In this document: positions 7,996 through 17,258 of the stretch, piece by piece
Layout of the letters: the number at the start of each line of letters is the position of its first letter
Numbering within the stretch: position 1 is the stretch's first letter
From: an uncultured Hungatella sp.
GTDB taxonomy: Bacteria > Bacillota > Clostridia > Lachnospirales > Lachnospiraceae
Reading direction: 5' to 3'
DNA: 51,231 bases
Assembly (NCBI GenBank): GCA_910577935.1
Contig: CAJTOT010000004.1
Location: 46,768-97,998, forward strand
Program-made: the position numbers and the translations under genes
The notes under the pieces: model-generated
Databases searched by the model: none
What the model saw: only the letters and a program-made list of their open reading frames with translations
Told to the model about the DNA's origin: nothing

Positions 7996-9023
7996 AAATT
8001 ACCTTCCTTTCCCACAAAAACCACAACGCCTTCTCTCGCGGAGCGGTACACGGCCTCCAAGAGTTTTACGCTGGCCAAAGCCTCCTCGCCGCTGACAGGA
8101 AATGTCTGTTCCTTCCGGATACAGCGGTAAAAATCATCGATGAGGAACCCATGTCCGCTTCCCCAGTAATCCTTCCCCAGCACCGTTCCCGACGAGTAGT
8201 CCCTGGTGGAGGTCTGGCCGTCTTTCTCCGTGACCACCACGTTCCCCACCATCTTCACGCTGCCCCTCTCGCAGATGATCTCCAGCTCCACAGGAGCATT
8301 TTTCACATAACAGTTGGAGGCATAAAACAGAATTCTCTTTCCCCCTGCCCCGGTCATCAGGATATCCACCGTGTCCTCCACCTCGATAGCCTCTTTCAGC
8401 CTCCTGGTTCCGATTCCTGCCTCCACCTGCTCTACCGGCCCGGAAAGCCACTGCAGCAGGTCAAAGGTGTGGATGGCCTGGTTGATCAGCACCCCGCCTC
8501 CCTCTGTGGCCCATCGCCCCCGCCAGGGGGAATTGGTATAGTACTCCGGCTTTCTGTCCCATGTTACCTGTCCTCTTCCTCCCAGAACCCGTCCCAGCTC
8601 CCCGCTGTCAAGAAGGCTTTTCATATACCGGGAAGACTCATTGTACCGGTTCTGGAAACAGATTCCCAGGCTTTTTCCGGACTCGTCCCTCGCCTTGATC
8701 ATCCTCTCCGCGTCAGAGACCGTGAGAGCCATGGGCTTTTCGCACAGCACATGTTTTCCCGCCTCCAGCGCCTCCACCGCCATGCCGGCGTGGAGATGGT
8801 GGGGAGTGCAGATGTGAACCACATGGATGTCAGGGTCTTTCAGCACATCGTGATAATCCTCATACACCCGTTCCACTCCGTAGGTCTCCCCCGCCGTCCG
8901 GGCCTTCTCCTTCACAATATCGCAGACCGCGCCGCAGACTGCGTTCTCCACGTTTTTCAGGGCCTTCAAGTGATTCTTCGAGATGAGGCCGCACCCGATG
9001 ACAGCTCCTCGCAATTCCCTCAT
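7992..9023 (-). CDS. Gfo/Idh/MocA family oxidoreductase (copy 3 of the cluster)
   Basis: A 343-residue NAD(P)-dependent sugar oxidoreductase. The Rossmann motif AVIGCGLISKNH starts at residue 7, the lysine motif CEKPMA lies near 95, and a C-terminal sheet domain includes GGVLINQAIHTFDLLQW, the usual substrate-binding His/Asp segment. Enzymes of this family oxidise or reduce a sugar hydroxyl, often at C3 or C2. Its ATG overlaps the stop of the AraC-type regulator (9020-9023) and its stop overlaps the permease start. It and the copies at 11500 and 17259 are clearly different proteins and not a recent duplication, so they probably take different intermediates. Confidence 0.85.
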   Translation of the reverse strand: MRELRGAVIGCGLISKNHLKALKNVENAVCGAVCDIVKEKARTAGETYGVERVYEDYHDVLKDPDIHVVHICTPHHLHAGMAVEALEAGKHVLCEKPMALTVSDAERMIKARDESGKSLGICFQNRYNESSRYMKSLLDSGELGRVLGGRGQVTWDRKPEYYTNSPWRGRWATEGGGVLINQAIHTFDLLQWLSGPVEQVEAGIGTRRLKEAIEVEDTVDILMTGAGGKRILFYASNCYVKNAPVELEIICERGSVKMVGNVVVTEKDGQTSTRDYSSGTVLGKDYWGSGHGFLIDDFYRCIRKEQTFPVSGEEALASVKLLEAVYRSAREGVVVFVGKEGNL

Positions 9024-11347
9024 ACCCCCTGCTCCTCCTTCCGTTTTTTCTCATCAAGCTCCTTGTACTGGGTGGGAGTCACCCCTTCGTACTGCTTAAA
9101 TATTCTTAAAAATGTCCTCTGGCTTCCAAACCCGCACCGGGCGGCTATGTCCTCCAGCCTGGTATCTCCCAGAAGCAGCTCCTTCACATGCGCCAGGCGG
9201 ACTGCGTGAATATACTGGGACAGCTTATCCCCCGACGCCTCCTTAAACACCCTGGAGAGATAGGCCGCCTGAACCCCGAACTGCTCCGCCATGGAGTTGA
9301 CGCTCAGTTCCGGGTTGGAATAATTTTCCTCCACATAGGTTCTGATATCCAGATACAGCTTCCCTTTCTGGTTGTCTCGCTCTCTTTTATTAAACTCCCC
9401 GATCTCCCGGCAGGCAGTCACCACCAGCCGTTCCAGCTCCTCTCTCATTCTCCCGGATTCACCTTGCCGGCAGGCCTCCATAAGCGCCTTCTGGGAGATG
9501 GGAAGGGCCGTTTCCTTTGACACCTTGCCCGCCACCCGGATAACGCTGGCAGCAATGTTGCTCACCAGAAACTGCATGGCCTCCGGCGCCAGACAGTTCA
9601 CCTGGTTGTCTTCCAGAAGCCGCCTCACTTCCCGGCACGCCGCCTCGTCATCCCCTGTGCTGACCCAGTGGACAAGACGGTTCTCCACATCCATGGGATA
9701 TCTCAGCAGAGTGTCCACCGGAAGAAGATTGATGTCCCGGTAGATGACGACCTCTCTCCCTTCCTCCTGTCTCTGATACTCAAACACCTGATTCACTTCC
9801 CGGTACGCCATGTAAATCTCCTCCGTGCCCTGATGGAGGTCGCTCAACGCCATGCGGTAGGGTATCTTAAAATGGCTTCCCACAAACTCCGCGGAAATCT
9901 GAAGCGCCCGCCCCGCTGCCTCCCAGACGACGTGCTCCTCCTGCTCAGACCAGAACAGAAATATCTGCTCCTGGCGGCCTTCCCTGAAACACAGAAATTC
10001 CAGATTCTCTGCCGCCAGATTTTCCTCCGTCACGTTCTGGAGAATAAACCAGGACATTTCCTGGGTATCTCCCGTCCCCTCGTCGAAGGACGAAGACGCC
10101 TCCAGCCGGTAAGACAGGATTCCGCACAGACAGTCTCCCACCTGGATTCCGCACTGCCGCAGCAGTTCCTGGTCTATCAGTTCCAGCGCCCGCTTTTCCG
10201 TCAGAAGCCGGTGAAGCAGCTCCCGGCTTATGGCGCTCCTCTGGCGGCTTATGACGCTGGTGTGCTCCTTATTCTCATCCACCAGCTTGTTCACCGACTT
10301 GCTGATGTACTCATACGTGTCCCCGTCCATGTGGTCTTCTTCCCTGTCGTCCTGCTGCTGCAGAATGCTGACCACCTTCTGGAGGGGCAGATAATGTCTG
10401 AAGGAGGCGTACCCGATGATGGCGGCGCTGATGACAAGATAGACCAGAATCAGGAGAATCACCAGACGCTGCAGCTCCCCGATGACCGCTACCATGCCCT
10501 GTTCCTGGGTAATCACCGCGTAGTCCCAGTTCTCATACAGAGAAGAGATACAGGAGATCACCGAGTCCCCTGTCTCATACCGGCTGTTTTTATCCCCTGC
10601 CGCCCTGGAACCTGCCAGTATCTCCTCAAGCTCCGGCTCCAGGGCCTTGTGGGACACCACCTTCCTGCTGCTCTTATCGATGATGCAGATATTGTCCCGG
10701 TCCTGGCTCAACCACTGGGAAGCCCTGAGAATTTCTTCCATATCCAAAATCATGATGGCATTCACCGCCGGAGTCTGCCGGCTGCTGCTGTCCAAAGGTT
10801 TCACAAGGACGATGAGAGGAGTTCCTTTTTGGGTCTCCAGGGAAAATATCTGTGCCGTCCGGTAATCCTTGGAGATCACGTCATACCAGTCCTCATAGAC
10901 AAACCCGTAGGACTCAAAGGCAATCTCATAATACTCCCGGCTGTTGTTGTAGTAGCTCCCTGAAAGCAGCAGGTCCATGGCTGGAAAATACAGATATGTA
11001 TCCTGGCTTCCGCTCTCCCACAGCATCTCGCCGGCCAGCTCCTTCATCAGGACATACAGATCGTACCGGGACACATCCTCGTAAGAATTCAGCCCCCTCA
11101 AGTCGTCTACCATTTTATTTAGGTTTGCCTTGCTGGCAAACGCCCTTAAGTTCCGCACATTCCTGTCCATCTGCAGCTGGACCAGTTCCAGCTGCACCGA
11201 GTTGGTGTACTCCAGATCCGCCCGCAGGGCCTCGCTGTATTTCATAGTGCAAAAGAAAATGACCAGAATTCCCACTGTAGACAAGATGACATATGACAGG
11301 CTCCACCTGGTAAATGTCCGATACAGCTTCCTTCCCTTCTTCTCCAT
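9020..11347 (-). CDS. Membrane-anchored AraC-family transcriptional regulator (YesN/YtdP type)
   Basis: About 775 residues. A first transmembrane segment (YVILSTVGILVIFFCTM) is followed by a roughly 260-residue extracellular sensor region, a second segment (VILLILVYLVISAAIIGYA), a cytoplasmic linker region, and a C-terminal AraC DNA-binding domain. That domain has two helix-turn-helix units around SVNSMAEQFGVQAAYLSRVF and LEDIAARCGFGSQRTFLRIF. Such proteins sense an extracellular sugar or a loaded binding protein and activate the neighbouring transporter operon. The frame extends to 11524, but that stretch is basic and low-complexity; I choose ATG 11347 (MEKKGRKLY), preceded by GAGGGAG. It sits inside the operon it probably controls. 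Confidence 0.85.
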   Translation of the reverse strand: MEKKGRKLYRTFTRWSLSYVILSTVGILVIFFCTMKYSEALRADLEYTNSVQLELVQLQMDRNVRNLRAFASKANLNKMVDDLRGLNSYEDVSRYDLYVLMKELAGEMLWESGSQDTYLYFPAMDLLLSGSYYNNSREYYEIAFESYGFVYEDWYDVISKDYRTAQIFSLETQKGTPLIVLVKPLDSSSRQTPAVNAIMILDMEEILRASQWLSQDRDNICIIDKSSRKVVSHKALEPELEEILAGSRAAGDKNSRYETGDSVISCISSLYENWDYAVITQEQGMVAVIGELQRLVILLILVYLVISAAIIGYASFRHYLPLQKVVSILQQQDDREEDHMDGDTYEYISKSVNKLVDENKEHTSVISRQRSAISRELLHRLLTEKRALELIDQELLRQCGIQVGDCLCGILSYRLEASSSFDEGTGDTQEMSWFILQNVTEENLAAENLEFLCFREGRQEQIFLFWSEQEEHVVWEAAGRALQISAEFVGSHFKIPYRMALSDLHQGTEEIYMAYREVNQVFEYQRQEEGREVVIYRDINLLPVDTLLRYPMDVENRLVHWVSTGDDEAACREVRRLLEDNQVNCLAPEAMQFLVSNIAASVIRVAGKVSKETALPISQKALMEACRQGESGRMREELERLVVTACREIGEFNKRERDNQKGKLYLDIRTYVEENYSNPELSVNSMAEQFGVQAAYLSRVFKEASGDKLSQYIHAVRLAHVKELLLGDTRLEDIAARCGFGSQRTFLRIFKQYEGVTPTQYKELDEKKRKEEQGV

Positions 11348-11499
11348 CTCCCTCTGCGCCTCCTTCTGTTTGCTCTCATGTGCCGCCCGCCTCTTCTGCC
11401 CGGACCGGCGGCTCAGGCCACGGCCGACGCTTTTTCCCGCGCTATCCGCCACAGCCGGCGCTTTGGCGCGGACCGGCGGCTCAGGCCGGAAGCCGGGGG

Positions 11500-12621
11500 T
11501 CAGCCGATTACCGGCTCCTTGCACCGCTCCTTAAGCTTCTCCAGGAACAGCTCCCCGTCCACCGGCAGCTCCACCCACTCGCCCCCCAGCCAGGAGGAGA
11601 GATGGATAGCATTGGAGATCTGAAGCCCCTTGATGCCTTCCTCTCCTGGAGCGATGGGCTTCTCTCCCTTTAAAATGGCACTGCAGAAATTGTTGATAAT
11701 TCCGGGGTGGGATGTATATGTGCCCTTCACCGGAATCTCGCACTCCCACACCTCCGGCTTTCCAAGGCCACCCTTGTAGGAGGCATTGAACTCCGGCTCC
11801 GCCACCCGCAGCCTCCAGAATTTCAGCTTTCCGTCCTCCACCACCAGCTTGCCCCGCTCTCCGTCGATCTCCAGACGGTTGGTTCCCGGAGCGTCCCCTA
11901 CTGTGGTGATATAACAGCCTGTGGCTCCGTTTTCGTACTCCACCAGGGCCGTCACGTCGTCCTCCACATCTATGTTCCTGTGCTTACCGTAATATACATT
12001 GGACTTCACCCTCTTTGGCATGCCGCACATCCACTGCCACAGGTCCAGGTTGTGGGGATTCTGGTTCAGCAGTACGCCGCCGCCCTCCCCGTCCCAGGTG
12101 GCGCGCCATCCCCCCTGGTCATAATAGCTCTGGGACCGATACCAGTCGGTGATGATCCAGATCACCCGCTTCATCTCCCCCAGTTCTCCGCTGTCCAAAA
12201 GCTCTTTTACCTTCTGGTAGAGAGGGTTGGTTCTCTGGTTAAAATCCATGCAGTACACCAGCTCCGGATGCCTTTTTGCCGTCTCGTCCATCTGCTCTAC
12301 CTGTTTCGTGTACACTCCCGCAGGCTTTTCCACCAGCACATGAAGTCCTGCCTCCATAGCCTCCATGGCCATAGACGGGTGATAGTAGTGGGGAACGGCG
12401 ATGAGAACCCCGTCGCAGAGTCCGGAATGAATCAGCCCGCCGGCGCTCTCAAACACCGGCAGTTCCTCTCCGAAAGTGTCCCTGGCGATCTTCAGCCTGT
12501 CAGGGTTGATATCCGCCACCGCCGCCAGCTCCACAGCCGGGGTCTTCCCCGCCTTGATGCTCCGCCCGTGCTGGCTCCCGATATTTCCATAACCGATAAT
12601 TCCCAGTCTCACCTTACTCAT
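11500..12621 (-). CDS. Gfo/Idh/MocA family oxidoreductase (copy 2 of the cluster)
   Basis: A 373-residue enzyme with the Rossmann motif LGIIGYGNIGSQHG, the motif VEKPAG with its conserved lysine, and GGVLLNQNPHNLDLWQWMCG in the catalytic domain. The longer C-terminal domain (ITTVGDAPGTNRLEIDGERG) is typical of sugar dehydrogenases that act on glycosides or inositol-like rings. GGAGGG precedes the ATG at 12621. It overlaps the upstream isomerase gene by 8 bases, so the two are probably coupled and may act one after the other. The substrate is not deducible from sequence. Confidence 0.85.
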   Translation of the reverse strand: MSKVRLGIIGYGNIGSQHGRSIKAGKTPAVELAAVADINPDRLKIARDTFGEELPVFESAGGLIHSGLCDGVLIAVPHYYHPSMAMEAMEAGLHVLVEKPAGVYTKQVEQMDETAKRHPELVYCMDFNQRTNPLYQKVKELLDSGELGEMKRVIWIITDWYRSQSYYDQGGWRATWDGEGGGVLLNQNPHNLDLWQWMCGMPKRVKSNVYYGKHRNIDVEDDVTALVEYENGATGCYITTVGDAPGTNRLEIDGERGKLVVEDGKLKFWRLRVAEPEFNASYKGGLGKPEVWECEIPVKGTYTSHPGIINNFCSAILKGEKPIAPGEEGIKGLQISNAIHLSSWLGGEWVELPVDGELFLEKLKERCKEPVIG

Positions 12622-13390
12622 AACTTCTGCCCTCCAGTTCTTTAAGAAGAGCCAGCGCCCTGACGCCGTCTGTCTCCATGTCCTCTGTCTTTCCCTCGAT
12701 GCTTATTCTTCCGTCGTACCCGATATCCTTTAAAGCCTTCATGAATTCCCCGTAGCATTCCCCTTCTTCTGACACAGGATACTGCCTTCTGCCGCCTGAC
12801 GCCATGTGGATATGGCCGAATTTCCCGATCATCTTTATATCTTCAATACAGTCATGGTTGGCGCGCACATGAAAATAGTCGGAGAGCAGACCTACATTGG
12901 GATGATTCACGTCAGCCTCCAGGATAGCGCCCTCCGCCATGGTGCAGATCATATTGGTCTCCTTCCGGCTCAAAGGCTCAATCACCACCTTCACCCCGTA
13001 CCCGGCAGCGATGTCCCCCACAGTCCGGTACACCTTCACCAGCTGCCTGTATGCCTCTTTGAACTCCAGCCCCTCCGGGCACCGCCTGCATCTGCCGCTT
13101 CCGAACACTGCCACCCCGGCGCCGAAGCTGTGAATCAGCGCCATGGCCTTGTGGAGATATTCTCTCAGCTCCTTCTCGGCAGTATTTCCCCCGATAAGTT
13201 CCATAGTCTTGGGAAACAAAATGTTAAACGCCTCACATTTCACCCTGGAGGCCTTCAGCTTCCCGCGGTACTCCTCCAGCGCCTGAGGCTCCAGCTTCAT
13301 GGCGGCTGTCACCGATACTTCTATATAATCATAACCCATTTTCTCAAGAAGCTCCAGATTTTCAAGCCCCGTACAGATCCCATACCTCAT
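12614..13390 (-). CDS. Sugar phosphate isomerase/epimerase (TIM barrel)
   Basis: A 258-residue xylose-isomerase-like barrel. Probable metal ligands lie in VVIEPLSRKETN (Glu), GLLSDYFHVRAN (Asp, His), GHIHMASG (His) and ISIEGK (Glu), the pattern of D-tagatose 3-epimerase and IolE-like enzymes. It starts with ATG at 13390 after AGAGGAG, only 4 bases beyond the end of the lyase gene. In gut bacteria such barrels next to Gfo/Idh enzymes can isomerise keto-sugars or catalyse elimination from keto-glycosides. I cannot choose between these. It differs clearly in sequence from the paralogue at 4217-4984. Confidence 0.8.
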   Translation of the reverse strand: MRYGICTGLENLELLEKMGYDYIEVSVTAAMKLEPQALEEYRGKLKASRVKCEAFNILFPKTMELIGGNTAEKELREYLHKAMALIHSFGAGVAVFGSGRCRRCPEGLEFKEAYRQLVKVYRTVGDIAAGYGVKVVIEPLSRKETNMICTMAEGAILEADVNHPNVGLLSDYFHVRANHDCIEDIKMIGKFGHIHMASGGRRQYPVSEEGECYGEFMKALKDIGYDGRISIEGKTEDMETDGVRALALLKELEGRSYE

Positions 13391-13394
13391 ATGA

Positions 13395-15413
13395 TCACTC
13401 CTCTGTCCTCACATCGTCTTCGCCCAGCACCAGCTCCGGTCCGTCTCCCACACGCACTCTCGCCTCTGTCTCAGTCACTTGGACCTCCACCTGGCTGCCC
13501 GACGGCTTAAGAACCGTCACAAACCGGACAGGCGCCGGCCCGGCAGTCTTCACCGCCAGCTGGGGAATCTCCTTTCTCCAGGCGTATCCGTGGGAAATCC
13601 ACCCGCCTATAGGGTCCTCGCTGCCCCGGAGAATCTCATACTCTACAGTCTTTGTGGCGCAGACAGTCATGTCATAGCTGCGCCCCTTCTGTGACTCATA
13701 GCCAAACTGTCCGTCTCCCCGGTCTGTGAGAGACCCGAAGGCGAAATTAAAATACAGCCTGATATCGTGCTCTTTCAGCCCCAGCCCGGTCACCTGGTCG
13801 TCGATGACAAACACATCCCCCGGCAGATTCACCACACGTCTCCTGTGATAGACAGGGTCCTCCCGGTACACATACCCGTTGTGGGAGATATCGATAATCC
13901 GGAAGCGGTCATTTTCTTCAAACCGATGACAGTAGGTTCTTACTCCTCTCACCCTGGTCACCCCCGGAACCGTGCCCATCTCGTGGTCGTCCACATAGAG
14001 GGTATTGTGGGCTTTGGCGGACAGGAAATAGTGCCTCCAGTCCTTCCAGCAGGAGCTGTTGTAGATATACCGGCCGCTGTCTGTGAGGATATCCTCGCCC
14101 TTGATGTGCAGCTCCAGATGCCCCGTGTCGTTGTGGGAATGGGTGCTCTTCTCCCCCCGCTCCAGCTGCACGCCGTGAACGTGAAAATAGCTGTCCTCCT
14201 CTCCCCACCCTGTGCGCATCACATAGACGCCTGCAGCCCGGTAGGCAAAATTTCTTCTCTTCGGCTTCTTTCCCTCTTTTCTCCCGGTGGCCAGCCATAA
14301 GTAATCCTGTCTCCCCGTAATCTCATGCAGGATCCGGAAATAGGCTCTCATCTCATTGAGATCTCTCGGGTCAAAGGTCAGGTTCATGCCCTCATAGAGG
14401 GAGGTGTCGCAGCGCCTGGTCAGCAGGTCCACCCGGTCGGCGTCCCCGATCATAGGAGTGGAAAAGTCCGGTTTCACCAGGCTCATGAGGAAGTCCGCCG
14501 CCTTCTCCAGAGTGGGAAGAGCGTAGGGCGCCACAGGAATCCCGTTTAACCGGCACAGCCTCCAGCACTGGAGATACACGCCCGCCGCCACCATGTGGTA
14601 GATGGGGGTCCGCTCCATGTGGATTCCGTCGTTGTCAAAGGAATATTTCACCTCATGCATCACCCGCTCATAGCCTGTGATCTTCCACTCCGACCGTATC
14701 TCCGGAAACATGATGCCGCACTGGAGAAGGGCCCCTGACTCCATGGTCAGCCAGTTGCTGGAGCGGTTGTGGTTGCTGTAGTGGGTCATGAGAAAATCCG
14801 CGTGGTCGCACACCTGGGTCAGGAATGACACCCAGCCCTGACGGTCCCAGCGCCCGGACCTTCTGAATGCTTCCATGGAGGGAAGCCAGGAGGTGTAGAT
14901 TCTCATGGCTGTCTCAATGGTTCTCCAAGCGTGTCCCGGAAACTTAAACTTTGTCTCAAAGGTGTCGTCCTCCATAAATGGTTTAGCCGGCCAGTGGATC
15001 TCAAACTCCTTCATCTGATGAAGAAATTCCTCTGTGTACTTCTCATCCCCCGTCATCACATAGGCCCTGGCAAGAGGCTGCCAGTATATGTGGCGGAACA
15101 AAGACCAGCTCCACTCGTTGTCCCTGGAGGTGTCCGCCGTAGGGTTGAAGGACCACTGGATCTCCCCCGGAAACTGGTGTCCGTAGATCTTGTGCGCCAT
15201 CACCTCCCGGGCCTCGTCCAGGATCTTATCATCCCTGAATCCCTTCATATCCTCCACGTCGAACAGGTATTTCGGTTCCTTCCTTGTGCGGAAATGTTCC
15301 GCCACCGCGTCCATGCATCCCTCAAGATCGCCTTTCTCATACAATTTTCCTGCCTTCTCAAGCCCCGGCACACTGTAATCCAGCCGGTTCAGCAGTTCAG
15401 TCATTCTCTCCAT
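13395..15413 (-). CDS. Heparinase II/III-family polysaccharide/oligosaccharide lyase
   Basis: About 672 residues: a helical toroid domain (roughly 1-370) and a beta-sandwich heparinase II/III domain. The latter carries the conserved core STHSHNDTGHLELH and GEDILTDSGRYIYN, and the helical domain has SSNWLTMESGAL. The family cleaves uronic-acid glycosidic bonds by beta-elimination. I see no signal peptide, so it probably acts in the cytoplasm on imported oligosaccharides. The frame opens at 15530, but the extra N-terminus is not family-like; ATG 15413 has AAGGAAAGGA in front. Alternatives are alginate, heparin or hyaluronate oligomers. No unsaturated-uronyl hydrolase is nearby. Confidence 0.85.
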   Translation of the reverse strand: MERMTELLNRLDYSVPGLEKAGKLYEKGDLEGCMDAVAEHFRTRKEPKYLFDVEDMKGFRDDKILDEAREVMAHKIYGHQFPGEIQWSFNPTADTSRDNEWSWSLFRHIYWQPLARAYVMTGDEKYTEEFLHQMKEFEIHWPAKPFMEDDTFETKFKFPGHAWRTIETAMRIYTSWLPSMEAFRRSGRWDRQGWVSFLTQVCDHADFLMTHYSNHNRSSNWLTMESGALLQCGIMFPEIRSEWKITGYERVMHEVKYSFDNDGIHMERTPIYHMVAAGVYLQCWRLCRLNGIPVAPYALPTLEKAADFLMSLVKPDFSTPMIGDADRVDLLTRRCDTSLYEGMNLTFDPRDLNEMRAYFRILHEITGRQDYLWLATGRKEGKKPKRRNFAYRAAGVYVMRTGWGEEDSYFHVHGVQLERGEKSTHSHNDTGHLELHIKGEDILTDSGRYIYNSSCWKDWRHYFLSAKAHNTLYVDDHEMGTVPGVTRVRGVRTYCHRFEENDRFRIIDISHNGYVYREDPVYHRRRVVNLPGDVFVIDDQVTGLGLKEHDIRLYFNFAFGSLTDRGDGQFGYESQKGRSYDMTVCATKTVEYEILRGSEDPIGGWISHGYAWRKEIPQLAVKTAGPAPVRFVTVLKPSGSQVEVQVTETEARVRVGDGPELVLGEDDVRTEE

Positions 15414-15476
15414 GACATGTTCCTTTCCTTGTGTATTGCGGATTTTTAGAATAAGTTCCTGTTGCCGGAATAAACA

Positions 15477-15518
15477 TGCCGCGCCCGGGAGCGGCAAACC
15501 CATCCCCCAGGCGCGGCA
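15477..15518 (-). terminator. Strong hairpin between binding-protein and lyase genes
   Basis: TGCCGCGCC at 15477-15485 pairs with GGCGCGGCA at 15510-15518, with further G-C pairing inside. It lies between the stop of the solute-binding-protein gene and the lyase start. On the minus strand a short T-rich stretch follows. It probably acts as a partial terminator or 3' stabiliser that keeps binding-protein mRNA above that of the downstream genes. Confidence 0.6.
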
Positions 15519-15539
15519 CCTTCTATTCATTCATCTGAC

Positions 15540-17234
15540 TTAGTTAGCCATATATGTGTCATAAGCCTTCTGCATCATAGCAATAGCCTCTTCAATACCG
15601 AAGGATTTCAGCTGCGCGATGTAGCTGTCCCACTCGTCCATGGACACGGTGCCGGCAATAAACTGGGCTTCCATCTCGTCAGACAGAGTTTTTACATTGT
15701 TCATGATATCCGCATAGCGCTCGCTGTCCTCGCTGGCGACAGATGCAGGCGGGAAGAAATGTTCGCCCATGTCTGTCTTCTTGGACAGTTCCAGAGCCTC
15801 TTTCTGGTTATCCTGCTCATAGTACTGCTCGATGTATCTCGGGTCCTGTATGCACACGCCGGAGGTAGATGCCCTTGTGTAGGCAGCCAGGGCGTTGGCC
15901 ACAGACATTCCGTCAGCATTGTTCATAATCACATCCGTGTATACCGGCTCGCCGTCCTTCATTTCAAAGGTAATCCCCTCGATACCGAAGTTGCAGCACA
16001 GGTTTCCTTCTTCGCTGTACATCCAGTCCAGCAGCCATGCGGCGGCTTCCACGTTCTTGCACTGGCTGGTGATCGCAGCAGACACACCGGATTTATCAAA
16101 TACCTGGTTCATCTTGGAGAACTTCGCGTTCTTTCCCTTAGCGGAGGTTACCGGCACGGTAGCGCGGATATCCTCCTGGGTAATCTCAGGGTTCGCCTCA
16201 TTCATGATCTGGGTATACTGTCCAAGACCCTGTCCGAAGGGAGCATAGGCCACCGCGCTCTTCTCTGTGGTAAAATAGGTCTGGTTGGAGGATTTGTCAT
16301 CTACTAACCAGTCGCGGTTAATAAGGCCTTCCGCATACCAGTCACGGAGCCTGCTGATCATTTCTTTTCTGCTGTCCTCGATGAGGCCGTGTTTTACCAC
16401 ACCGTTATCTACATAGAAATCGCCCCAGTTGTCAAATCCCGGCGACCACACATCCTTCAGCCACTCATTTCTGGTCACAAAGGGTACTTCAAAGCCATAT
16501 TCCTTATATGCTCTCAGCACCTTCTCCCACTCGTCGATGGTCTCCGGCAGTTCCATGCCCATCTCGTCCAGAATATCTTTTCTCAGCAGCATACCGGAGC
16601 TGAACTGTGTCACGTTAGGCTGCTCGGTTCCTCTCAGGAACGGGAAGCAGTAGTAATGTCCGTCAGAGGTCTTAACCATGCGGTCAATGTCCGGGTAATC
16701 CGCCATCATCTTTGTAAAGTTAGGCGCGTTCTGGGCCATCACATCGTCCAGCTCAATGATCACTCCGTCGCTGATGGCCGCGCCGGGGCCTCCTGAATAG
16801 CTGGTCCATGTGTGCTCGATAATATCCGGGTACTCGCCGCTGGCCACCAGGATGGAGAATTCCTCTTTCTCGGAACCCACGGTCGGGTGGATAAACTCGA
16901 TCTCAATCCCGGTCTGTTCCATAACATACTGGGCCCACGGAGTATCTCCCAGATTAGGGTATGTAGCAGAGACATTGGCGTTCAGCTTGGTCCACCAGGT
17001 CAGCTTGGTTCCCGCATAGGGCTTGTCGGAAGCCTCCCCGGCCTGCATCTCCCCGCCTGCAGCCGTCTGCCCGTCTCCGCCTGCGGCCTGTGGGGCCGCC
17101 GTCGTGTCGGTGCTTCCTCCCTGGGCAGCGGTGGTGGCGGAGCTGTCGGACGATCCGCCGCAGCCGGCCAGTGTCACAACTGTCATAACGGCAGCCATGG
17201 CCACAGCAGTTACTTGTCTTTTCGTTTTCCTCAT
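15540..17234 (-). CDS. Extracellular carbohydrate-binding lipoprotein (LplA/YtcQ type)
   Basis: A 564-residue solute-binding lipoprotein. A basic start (MRKTKRQ) and a hydrophobic stretch end in the lipobox LAGC, so the mature protein should be anchored through this Cys. A Ser/Thr/Ala/Gly-rich linker of about 45 residues follows, then the binding domain from LTWWTKLNANV onward, with the motif VASGEYPDIIEH. Length and pattern fit the large LplA-type group that feeds LplB/LplC permeases. GGAGAGG precedes the ATG. It is the second gene of the operon and probably the most highly expressed, given the hairpin that follows it. Confidence 0.9.
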   Translation of the reverse strand: MRKTKRQVTAVAMAAVMTVVTLAGCGGSSDSSATTAAQGGSTDTTAAPQAAGGDGQTAAGGEMQAGEASDKPYAGTKLTWWTKLNANVSATYPNLGDTPWAQYVMEQTGIEIEFIHPTVGSEKEEFSILVASGEYPDIIEHTWTSYSGGPGAAISDGVIIELDDVMAQNAPNFTKMMADYPDIDRMVKTSDGHYYCFPFLRGTEQPNVTQFSSGMLLRKDILDEMGMELPETIDEWEKVLRAYKEYGFEVPFVTRNEWLKDVWSPGFDNWGDFYVDNGVVKHGLIEDSRKEMISRLRDWYAEGLINRDWLVDDKSSNQTYFTTEKSAVAYAPFGQGLGQYTQIMNEANPEITQEDIRATVPVTSAKGKNAKFSKMNQVFDKSGVSAAITSQCKNVEAAAWLLDWMYSEEGNLCCNFGIEGITFEMKDGEPVYTDVIMNNADGMSVANALAAYTRASTSGVCIQDPRYIEQYYEQDNQKEALELSKKTDMGEHFFPPASVASEDSERYADIMNNVKTLSDEMEAQFIAGTVSMDEWDSYIAQLKSFGIEEAIAMMQKAYDTYMAN

Positions 17235-17258
17235 AATCTTACCTCTCCTTTTCTTTTT

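Noticed and set aside
9668..10963. Open plus-strand frame of 431 codons opposite the AraC-type regulator
   Set aside because: No ribosome site, composition rich in His, Gln and Leu as expected from antisense of a GC-rich gene, and the minus-strand regulator is unmistakable.
11348..11524. N-terminal extension of the AraC-type regulator
   Set aside because: The 59 extra residues are Arg/Ala/Gly/Pro-rich, overlap the upstream gene and precede a cytoplasmic start that fits the family better.
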